From assembly GCF_001499995.1 (NCBI RefSeq), contig NZ_LQIU01000024.1, positions 1-64,000 of the forward strand: a DNA stretch of 64,000 nt, written 5' to 3'. Below the pieces are notes generated by a model that saw nothing but the letters and a program-made list of their open reading frames with translations, ran no database searches and was not told the origin of the DNA. Both the position numbers and the translations under genes were made by a program. The first letter of the stretch is position 1. Each line of letters opens with the position of its first letter. Positions 58,363-64,000 of the stretch are shown one piece after another. The DNA is from Mycobacterium sp. IS-1496. GTDB lineage: Bacteria; Actinomycetota; Actinomycetes; Mycobacteriales; Mycobacteriaceae.

Positions 58363-58644
58363 TTACTGAGCGTTGACGGCGAAGTGTGCGCCGAGTTCGC
58401 TGTGCGGCCGCGGAATGACGTGGACGCTGACGAGCTCGCCGACCTGCGAGGCCGCCTCGGCGCCGGCTTCGGTGGCGGCCTTGACCGCGCCCACCTCACC
58501 GGTGACGATGACGGCGACGAGGCCGTCGCCGACCTGCTGACGGTCGGTGATGCTGACGTTGGCCGCCTTCACCATCGCGTCGGCCGCGGCCAGCGCCGCC
58601 ACGTAGCCCTTGGTCTCGATGAGACCGATTGCGTTGCTGGGCAT
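58363..58644 (-). CDS. BMC-H hexameric shell protein
   Basis: The 93-residue single BMC-domain protein begins [21 protein letters not shown] and contains [19 protein letters not shown] and [12 protein letters not shown], the PduA/EutM-type signature. Six copies tile the shell facets; the central pore passes small metabolites. It is the only BMC-H gene in the locus, so facets must combine it with two BMC-T types. AGGAGA precedes ATG 58644. Confidence 0.96.
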   Translation of the reverse strand: MPSNAIGLIETKGYVAALAAADAMVKAANVSITDRQQVGDGLVAVIVTGEVGAVKAATEAGAEAASQVGELVSVHVIPRPHSELGAHFAVNAQ

Positions 58645-58684
58645 TGTTTCTCTCCTGTATCTCTTGTCGATCTCGTGGTGTCCG

Positions 58685-58945
58685 TCAGCGCACTTGCGCG
58701 GAGCCGGGGTCGTCGATGGAGCCGATGATCAGTGCGTCGACGGGCGGTGGGGTGCCGGTGAACCAGTTGGCGGCCACCGAACCCTGCGCGATCAGCACCC
58801 GTTCGCCCAACCCGGTGCCGAGCACGTCGAATGCGACCATCCGGCTGCCCGAGCCGTCGATCTCGACTTCGAGGAAGGCGCCCGCCGGGATGCCGTCGAT
58901 CCGGCGGGTGGACCACACGTTTCCGGTCACGGTCGCGGCGATCAT
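58685..58945 (-). CDS. BMC-P pentameric vertex protein (EutN/CcmL)
   Basis: The 86-residue protein has the EutN/CcmL fold: [18 protein letters not shown] at the N-terminus, then [20 protein letters not shown] and ALIIGSIDD. Five copies cap each vertex of the icosahedral-like shell. ATG 58945 overlaps the scaffold-like gene stop by 4 nt, and 40 nt separate it from BMC-H. Confidence 0.95.
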   Translation of the reverse strand: MIAATVTGNVWSTRRIDGIPAGAFLEVEIDGSGSRMVAFDVLGTGLGERVLIAQGSVAANWFTGTPPPVDALIIGSIDDPGSAQVR

Positions 58946-59475
58946 CTGCGCTTCTCCTTCTCGATGGACACCCCGAGCGTCCTGGCCTTCTCGCGCGCCA
59001 ACGGCGTGAGCACCGCGCGGGGTCCGAGCACCAGTGAGGCGCCGGCGGCCGCGATGTCGGCGATGTGCCGTTCGGTGACGGCGCCGCTGTCGATGCGCCG
59101 GGTCTGGCCGCGGCCACCCGTCGTGGCGCCGGCCAGCCGGAAGGTCAGCCGACCGGCTTTGAGATCGGCACGGCTCTTGGGGTTCTCGAAGAGCCGGAGC
59201 AGCGAGCGGACGAAGGTGTCGAGTTCACGGTCGCTCGTCAGGCGCACCGACTCGCAGCGGTGCCTGCCGTCGGCGGCCAGTGGGCCGCTGGGCGTGACGC
59301 CGAACTGGTCGGCCACCGTCTGCACGGGCGGTGGTGCCGGGCTGGGTGCGGGCGCGGGCCGGGGGGCGGCCGTCGGTGCGGCCACGGCGCCGTTCTTCCC
59401 GGCGAGGTCCTTGACCGCCTCGCGCACGACTTCCCGTACCAGGGAGCGTAATTCGGCGCGGTCGATGGCGCTCAC
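58942..59475 (-). CDS. RMM scaffold-like protein with N-terminal encapsulation helix
   Basis: The 177-residue protein (MSMEG_0274-like by order) starts with an amphipathic helix (IDRAELRSLVREVVREAV, about 4-21), then an Ala/Pro-rich linker (about 28-60). The C-terminal domain ends AAAGASLVLGPRAVLTPLA and REKARTLGVSIEK, a pattern seen in several microcompartment accessory proteins. No enzyme motif is seen. The helix is similar to the aldehyde dehydrogenase tail, so it may bind the shell or organise cargo. GTG 59475 lies in the BMC-T overlap. Confidence 0.85.
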   Translation of the reverse strand: MSAIDRAELRSLVREVVREAVKDLAGKNGAVAAPTAAPRPAPAPSPAPPPVQTVADQFGVTPSGPLAADGRHRCESVRLTSDRELDTFVRSLLRLFENPKSRADLKAGRLTFRLAGATTGGRGQTRRIDSGAVTERHIADIAAAGASLVLGPRAVLTPLAREKARTLGVSIEKEKRR

Positions 59476-60077
59476 GCGGTGCTCCTGGCGAGGGCGTCCT
59501 GGGCCGCCTCGGCGGCCTGGCGGATGTCGGCCTCGGTGCCCGACAGGTAGACCCGGCCGGTGGCGCCGATCATCCGGAAGTCGACGACCTTGATGTCGGC
59601 GGCCTTCTCGGCTTCGTTGGTCGCCAGGATCGCGTACGAGGCCGGGGCGACCTCGAGGACGAACAGGGATTCGCCGGCGAGCACCATCGAACCGATCTTG
59701 TTGCGGTTGATCAGGAATGCGTGCTGGTGGTCGATGCTGGAGATGATGCGCGAGGCCAGGATCGTGGGCCGCACCGCCGAATCGAGCTCCTGGCCCAGGG
59801 ATTCGAGCGCGGCGTCGGCGGCCGCCTTGACCGCACCCGTCTCACCGTGGAACTCCAGGTAACCGAATTGCCGCTCCACGACCAGGATTCCGGCCTTGAC
59901 CTCGGCATGCTTGAGCGCCACGTCGGTGATGCCCTCGATGTCGAGGCCGGGGGCGACCTCGATGATCTGGGCGGCCATGTCGGCGCGTGGCAGCGCACCC
60001 TTGATCCAGGTGCCCAGGTACGACATCGTCTGCGGCTGCAGCCGGTCGATGAAGATGAAGGAACGCAGTTCAGCCAC
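59472..60077 (-). CDS. Second BMC-T tandem-domain shell protein
   Basis: The 201-residue protein has two BMC domains, with GILVVERQFGYLEFHGETGAV in the first half and IKVVDFRMIGATGRVYLSG in the second. It shares its plan with the BMC-T encoded at 57662 but differs in sequence, so the shell has two distinct pseudohexamers. GTG 60077 has GAGGTGA upstream, overlapping the end of the aldehyde dehydrogenase gene. Its stop overlaps the next GTG by 4 nt. Confidence 0.93.
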   Translation of the reverse strand: MAELRSFIFIDRLQPQTMSYLGTWIKGALPRADMAAQIIEVAPGLDIEGITDVALKHAEVKAGILVVERQFGYLEFHGETGAVKAAADAALESLGQELDSAVRPTILASRIISSIDHQHAFLINRNKIGSMVLAGESLFVLEVAPASYAILATNEAEKAADIKVVDFRMIGATGRVYLSGTEADIRQAAEAAQDALARSTA

Positions 60078-60080
60078 GAC

Positions 60081-61688
60081 TCACCTCTTGATCAATTGTG
60101 CGAGCTCTTCGACGACCAGCGCCCGCAGCTCGGCCCGCAGGGCCTCGATGCTCGGGTCGGCCGCGCGGCGCACCGCCTGGCCGCCGCGGGGCGGTGCCGC
60201 CCGGGGTGTGTCGCGATCGTTGGACGCCCGGGGGTATTCGGGGACCGGACCCGCGGGCGACCGCCACGGGTCGATCCCGGCGAAGCTCGGCATGGCCACC
60301 CCGGGAGCGCTGTTGTAGGCGATGCGCGCCCAGTTCATCAGGTTGTCGGGGCGCAGGTTCTCCCCGATGGAGCTGCGGCCGACGAAGCCGGTGCCGATCG
60401 TCATCGACGGCGCCAGGTTGGTCTCCAGGCCCGAGCTGCCGGTGCTGTTGCCGACGTTGACCGATACCCGCAGCACCGGCACCTGGGTGGCGAATTCGGT
60501 GATGACCGAGGCGTCTTCGCTGTGGATCGCCGCCGAGTGCCCGGCGCCGCCGATGCGCACCACCGCCCGGGCCGCGCGGATACCGCGCGCCGCGTCGGGC
60601 ACGGTGGTCATCCCGATGACCGGTGAGAGCTTCTCGTGGGCGAGCATCTCTTCGCTGATGACGTGACCGAACGGTGCGACGAGGACGCGGGTCTTGGGCG
60701 TGACCCGGATACCGGCCTGCGCGGCGATCCACGCGGCGTCGCGGCCCACCACGTCGGTGTTGAGATGACCGTCGGCGAACATGTACGCGCGCAGGCGATC
60801 TGTGGCGTCGGCGTCGAGGATGTGCGCACCGGCACGGGTGAGCGCCGAGCGCAGCGCGTCGGCGATCGACTCCTCGGCGATCAGCACCGACTCGTTGGTG
60901 CACAGCACCGAGTTGTCGAAGGCCTTGCTGTCGACGATGCGTGTGGCGGCCGCGGTGATGTCCGCGCTGGCGTCGACCAGAACGGGGACGTTCCCTGGTC
61001 CGACGCCGAGCGCCGGGGTGCCCGACGAGTACGCGGCGCGCACCACACCGGTGCCGCCGGTGGCGACGATGACGTCGGTGCGCTCGTCGGCCATCAACGC
61101 CTCGACCAGCGGAATCGACGGCTCCTCGACCACCTGGACGATGCCGTCGGGCGCGCCGGCCGCGACGGCGGCGTCGGCGAGCAGGCGGGCCGCGTCGGCC
61201 GAACACTGTTTGGCCCGCGGATGCGGCGCGACGACGACGGCGTTGCGTGTCATCAACGCCAGCAGGACCTTGAAGTAGACCGTGGAGACGGGATTGGTCG
61301 TCGGGGTCAGGGCCAGCACGACGCCCGCGGGCCGCGGGATCTCGACGATCTTGTTGACCGGGTCCACCCGGGGTGAGACGAAATCCTGTCCGCGGTAGAA
61401 GTCGACGATGCCGCGGGAGCAGGCCTGGTTCTTGAGGACCTTGTCCGCGACGACGCCCATCCCGGTCTCGGCGACGGCCTCCGCGGCGAACCGTTCGGCG
61501 GCGCCGTACGCGGCGTCGGCGACCGCTGCGGTGATGGCCTCGACGGCGGCCTGGTCGTAGTCGGCGTAGGCGCGCGCGGCCCACCGGGCGCGTTCGAGCA
61601 TGTGGCCCGCTGACGCGATATCCCGTCGCTCCGCTCGCCCAGATCGCCCAGACGCGATCTCCCGTCGCTCCGAAGCAGACTCGGTCAC
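60081..61688 (-). CDS. CoA-acylating aldehyde dehydrogenase of the microcompartment
   Basis: The 535-residue enzyme resembles PduP/EutE and would turn propionaldehyde, CoA and NAD+ into propionyl-CoA inside the shell. The catalytic Cys is in NSVLCTNES; ALTPTTNPVSTVYFK is the nucleotide-binding region. The final 24 residues (IEALRAELRALVVEEL, then AQLIKR) form an amphipathic helix after a Pro/Arg-rich linker, a C-terminal encapsulation peptide. GTG 61688 is in a 4-nt overlap with the upstream gene; the first 29 residues hold a repeat and ATG 61601 is an alternative start. Confidence 0.93.
   Translation of the reverse strand: MTESASERREIASGRSGRAERRDIASAGHMLERARWAARAYADYDQAAVEAITAAVADAAYGAAERFAAEAVAETGMGVVADKVLKNQACSRGIVDFYRGQDFVSPRVDPVNKIVEIPRPAGVVLALTPTTNPVSTVYFKVLLALMTRNAVVVAPHPRAKQCSADAARLLADAAVAAGAPDGIVQVVEEPSIPLVEALMADERTDVIVATGGTGVVRAAYSSGTPALGVGPGNVPVLVDASADITAAATRIVDSKAFDNSVLCTNESVLIAEESIADALRSALTRAGAHILDADATDRLRAYMFADGHLNTDVVGRDAAWIAAQAGIRVTPKTRVLVAPFGHVISEEMLAHEKLSPVIGMTTVPDAARGIRAARAVVRIGGAGHSAAIHSEDASVITEFATQVPVLRVSVNVGNSTGSSGLETNLAPSMTIGTGFVGRSSIGENLRPDNLMNWARIAYNSAPGVAMPSFAGIDPWRSPAGPVPEYPRASNDRDTPRAAPPRGGQAVRRAADPSIEALRAELRALVVEELAQLIKR
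61613..61680. repeat. Imperfect direct repeat in the aldehyde dehydrogenase N-terminus
   Basis: GACGCGATATCCCGTCGCTC at about 61613 recurs as GACGCGATCTCCCGTCGCTC at about 61651, encoding ERREIASG and ERRDIASA in frame. The duplicated stretch lies before the conserved enzyme domain. Confidence 0.7.
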
Positions 61689-62971
61689 GGTCTTCCCTTC
61701 CTGGCCGCCGTCATCGCCCGGCCCACCGCGACCTCCAGTCGGTCCAGCACGTCCTCACACAGATCGCGGCCCAGCAGCAGACCGGGTTTGAACTGCAGCA
61801 CACGGGGATCGAGTGTGGAGAAGATCGCCCACACCCCGTTCTCGTAGAGTTCGCGCATCACGAATTTGGCGCCCTCGGGGTGGTCGAACTCCAGCCCGAT
61901 CACGACGCCGTTCTGCCGGATCCCGATGAACCAGTCCGGGTAGTCGGCCTGGATGCGGCGCAGTCCGGCGTCGAAGATGTCGGCGATGTAGTGCACCATC
62001 GAGCGCACCTCGGGCCTCGTGGTGATCTCGAGGGTCTTGATCGCCGCGACGCACCCCAGTTCGGCGCCGCCGAAGGTCGAGATGTGGGCGAACCCGTCCT
62101 GGTCGAGCCACTGGGCGGCCCGGTCGCCGAGCAGCGCGGCGGTGATCGGGTAGACCCCACCGGACAGGCCCTTACCGGTGACCAGGATGTCGGGTTCGAT
62201 GCCGTGTTTGGTGATCGCCCACAGTTCACCCGTGCGCATCAGCCCGGTCTGGACCTCGTCGGCGATGTAGAGCGAACCGTACTTCTGGGTCAGGGCGTGG
62301 ACCGCTTCGAGGTAACCCGGTGGGGGAAGCGGGAATCCGTACGTCGCGGGGATTGTCTCCATGATCACCGCGGCGACGTCGTTACCGCTGAGTGCCTGCT
62401 CCATCGCGGCGACGTCACCGAACGGCACCTGGATGAACTCGTCGGGCCGGTCGGACAGGAACAGTTTGGCGAACCGCTCGTCGCCCGTGGCGACGGCCAG
62501 GCCGGTGTGGCCGTGGTAGGCCTTGATGATCGAGACGATCTTGCGGCGTCCGGTGGCGTGGCGGGCGCTCTTGAGCGCGATGTCGATCGCCTCACCGCCG
62601 CCGGAACCGAACGCCACCTTCTTGATCGAATCGGGCGCGGTCTCCACGAGGCGCTGGGCCAGCGCCGTGCGCGCCACCGACGGGAAGTGGTGGTTGCCGA
62701 CGTCGAAGATCTCCATGCCCTGCGAAACGGCCTGCATCACTTCGGGATTGCGATGGCCCAGGTTGTAGGTGCCGCCGTTGAGGTGCATGTCGATGAGCCG
62801 GCGACCGCTCATGTCCCACAGGAAGTAGTCCTGCCTGCGGTCGATCACCAGATCGACGCCGGCGTCTGTCCAGAACTGCGTCTTGTCCGGATTCCAGAAC
62901 GTCTTCGCCCGGTCCAGCACCTGAGTCTTGGACTCGAACGAGAACGTGCCGTAGTCGTACACGCGGCCCAC
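61685..62971 (-). CDS. Class III PLP enzyme, likely amino-alcohol-phosphate phospholyase
   Basis: The 428-residue fold-type I enzyme has the class III pattern: GSGGGEAIDIALKSAR, DEVQTGLMRTGELW and the PLP Lys in LVTGKGLSGG. In the RMM pathway model this enzyme removes ammonia and phosphate from 1-amino-2-propanol phosphate to give propionaldehyde, like ethanolamine-phosphate phospholyase; plain aminotransferase activity is the alternative. It is the first gene of the minus-strand operon. GTG 62971 lacks a clear Shine-Dalgarno, and TTGACA lies only 22 nt upstream (62999-62994), so the true start may be downstream. Confidence 0.87.
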   Translation of the reverse strand: MGRVYDYGTFSFESKTQVLDRAKTFWNPDKTQFWTDAGVDLVIDRRQDYFLWDMSGRRLIDMHLNGGTYNLGHRNPEVMQAVSQGMEIFDVGNHHFPSVARTALAQRLVETAPDSIKKVAFGSGGGEAIDIALKSARHATGRRKIVSIIKAYHGHTGLAVATGDERFAKLFLSDRPDEFIQVPFGDVAAMEQALSGNDVAAVIMETIPATYGFPLPPPGYLEAVHALTQKYGSLYIADEVQTGLMRTGELWAITKHGIEPDILVTGKGLSGGVYPITAALLGDRAAQWLDQDGFAHISTFGGAELGCVAAIKTLEITTRPEVRSMVHYIADIFDAGLRRIQADYPDWFIGIRQNGVVIGLEFDHPEGAKFVMRELYENGVWAIFSTLDPRVLQFKPGLLLGRDLCEDVLDRLEVAVGRAMTAARKGRP

Positions 62972-63112
62972 CGTAAAAGGTCGTAACCATTTATGTCAAT
63001 GGTTCGCTCTACCGGTTGCGGGGACCTATTGGTAGTGCCAATATACGTAGCGGTCCCGATGTGGCTCAGGCCACAGAGGCCTCCCCTTGGCAAGCAGGAA
63101 GGCATCCCGTAT
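62972..63112. promoter_or_regulatory. Divergent promoter of the microcompartment operon and permease
   Basis: The 141-bp gap holds TATTGG-TAGTG-CCAATA (63027-63043), which contains the 13-mer TTGGTAGTGCCAA (63029-63041). It is nested in an outer GGGACC/GGTCCC pair (63021-63026 and 63052-63057). AACCAT/ATGGTT (62985-62990 and 62999-63004) forms a second inverted repeat. The central site matches the one before the GntR gene at 11 of 13 bases. Confidence 0.65.
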
Positions 63113-64000
63113 ATGGCGGATCAAGCCGTTACACCACAGAAAACTCCAGCTCAGGGCGTTCAGCGATTGAAGCGCAACGCCGTGGGCACGCTCGGCGTGA
63201 TCTTCATGGCGGTCGCGACCGCAGCGCCGATCACCGCAATGGTCGGCAACGTCCCGATCGCCGTCGGCTTCGGAAACGGTTCCCATGCGCCCGCCGGCTA
63301 TCTGGTCGCGACGATCGTGCTCGGGCTGTTCGCGATCGGTTACGCGACCATGGCCAAGCACATCACCGCCACCGGCGCCTTCTACGGCTACATCTCACAC
63401 GGGCTGGGCCGCATCGTCGGGATGGCCAGCGGCCTGCTGATCACGATGGCCTACATCGTGTTCGAGGCGTCGCTGATCGGCATCTTCGCGTTCTTCTTCA
63501 AGAACTTCCTGTCGTCGCAGTTCGGCATCGACATCCACTGGATCATCCCGGCGCTGCTGATGTTGGCGCTCAACGCGATCCTGACCTACTTCGACGTCAA
63601 CCTGACCGCGAAGGTGCTCGGTGTCTTCCTGGTGACCGAGATCGTCATGCTCGCCCTCGGCGCGGTGGCGGTGCTGGTCAAAGGCGGCGGGCCGGAGGGC
63701 TTCGTCGTGGCCGAGACGCTGAACCCGATCGGCGCGTTCACCCCGGCGGCCATCGCCGGCGCCAGCGCGGGACTCGGCCTGTTCTTCGCGTTCTGGTCGT
63801 GGGTCGGCTTCGAGTCGACCGCGATGTACGGCGAGGAGTCCAAGGACCCCAAGCGGATCATCCCGCGCGCCACCATGATCGCCGTTCTGGGCGTCGGACT
63901 CTTCTACGTGTTCGTGTCGTGGATGGCGATCGCGGGCACCGGGCCGTCGAAGGCCCTCGAGCTGGCGCAGAACGCGGACACGTCGTCGGAGATCTTCTTC
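63113..64000 (+). CDS. APC-family amino acid/amine permease, partial
   Basis: The visible 296 residues run to the window end without a stop. TM segments begin near residue 25; VGTLGVIFMAVATAAPITAM is the APC-family first helix, with further helices near 63-80, 95-120, 143-160 and 165-185. AGGAAGG lies about 10 nt before ATG 63113. It likely imports the amine substrate (1-amino-2-propanol, aminoacetone or a related amine) for the microcompartment pathway, judged by position and shared operator. The C-terminal part is outside the window. Confidence 0.88.
   Translation, partial: MADQAVTPQKTPAQGVQRLKRNAVGTLGVIFMAVATAAPITAMVGNVPIAVGFGNGSHAPAGYLVATIVLGLFAIGYATMAKHITATGAFYGYISHGLGRIVGMASGLLITMAYIVFEASLIGIFAFFFKNFLSSQFGIDIHWIIPALLMLALNAILTYFDVNLTAKVLGVFLVTEIVMLALGAVAVLVKGGGPEGFVVAETLNPIGAFTPAAIAGASAGLGLFFAFWSWVGFESTAMYGEESKDPKRIIPRATMIAVLGVGLFYVFVSWMAIAGTGPSKALELAQNADTSSEIFF

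Noticed and set aside
63059..63112. Riboswitch in the permease leader
   Set aside because: Only a short GTGGCTCAGGCCAC stem-like sequence is present, too small for a known riboswitch class.

Overview
The window is chromosomal DNA of a fast-growing mycobacterium (Mycolicibacterium type). It is GC-rich with dense coding and many 4-nt ATGA/GTGA gene overlaps. Gene order from about 3 to 42.7 kb follows, as I remember it, the M. tuberculosis block Rv0182c-Rv0214: sigG, monoglyceride lipase, DUF2786 protein, O-methyltransferase, ilvD, ricR, MFS, L,D-transpeptidase, zmp1, mmpL11, hemophore, mmpL3, trmB, the Rv0209/Rv0210 pair, pckG and fadD4. Database matches could not be run; family names come from motifs visible in the translations and from synteny.

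Layout. 0-0.3 kb: 3' end of an IS30-type element and a strong hairpin terminator. 0.3-2.8 kb: a large secreted protein of unknown function. 3-10 kb: the ECF sigma factor SigG, lipases, small enzymes and IlvD. 10.1-11.2 kb: a copper-responsive unit (RicR-type operator, DUF305 lipoprotein, RicR). 11.2-14 kb: acetyltransferase, MFS exporter, L,D-transpeptidase. 14.1-18.2 kb: a translationally coupled MoxR/DUF58/DUF4129 membrane operon that I do not recall at this place in M. tuberculosis. 18.1-22.5 kb: Zmp1 and Mce-associated-type membrane proteins. 22.5-35.6 kb: cell-envelope lipid and heme region, with MmpL11, two hemophore-like secreted proteins, a PrrA/PrrB-like two-component system, two membrane transporters and MmpL3, which carries a roughly 109-residue insertion containing a DUF4190-like domain. 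35.6-43.6 kb: TrmB, a pair of degenerate GTPases, PEP carboxykinase, FadD4 and a crotonase.

43.7-51.7 kb is accessory metabolism: an SDR/XRE-regulator pair with a palindromic operator; a GntR regulator whose only well-placed start is an ATC codon; acyl-CoA dehydrogenase, MaoC hydratase, CoA-transferase and amidohydrolase; and a two-TM ion channel. At 51.8-54.1 kb is the long isocitrate lyase (ICL2 type), followed by an SDR gene with a likely single-base frameshift near its 3' end.

55-64 kb holds a complete bacterial microcompartment locus of the Rhodococcus-Mycobacterium (RMM, aminoacetone/1-amino-2-propanol) type: GntR regulator, amino-alcohol dehydrogenase, amino-alcohol kinase, shell proteins BMC-T, BMC-H and BMC-P, a scaffold-like protein, a second BMC-T, CoA-acylating aldehyde dehydrogenase, class III PLP enzyme, and a divergent APC permease cut by the window end. 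Matching inverted repeats before the GntR gene and between the PLP enzyme and permease suggest one local regulon. The aldehyde dehydrogenase C-terminus and the scaffold-like protein N-terminus share an amphipathic helix that looks like an encapsulation peptide. The expected product, propionyl-CoA, fits the nearby ICL2 gene.
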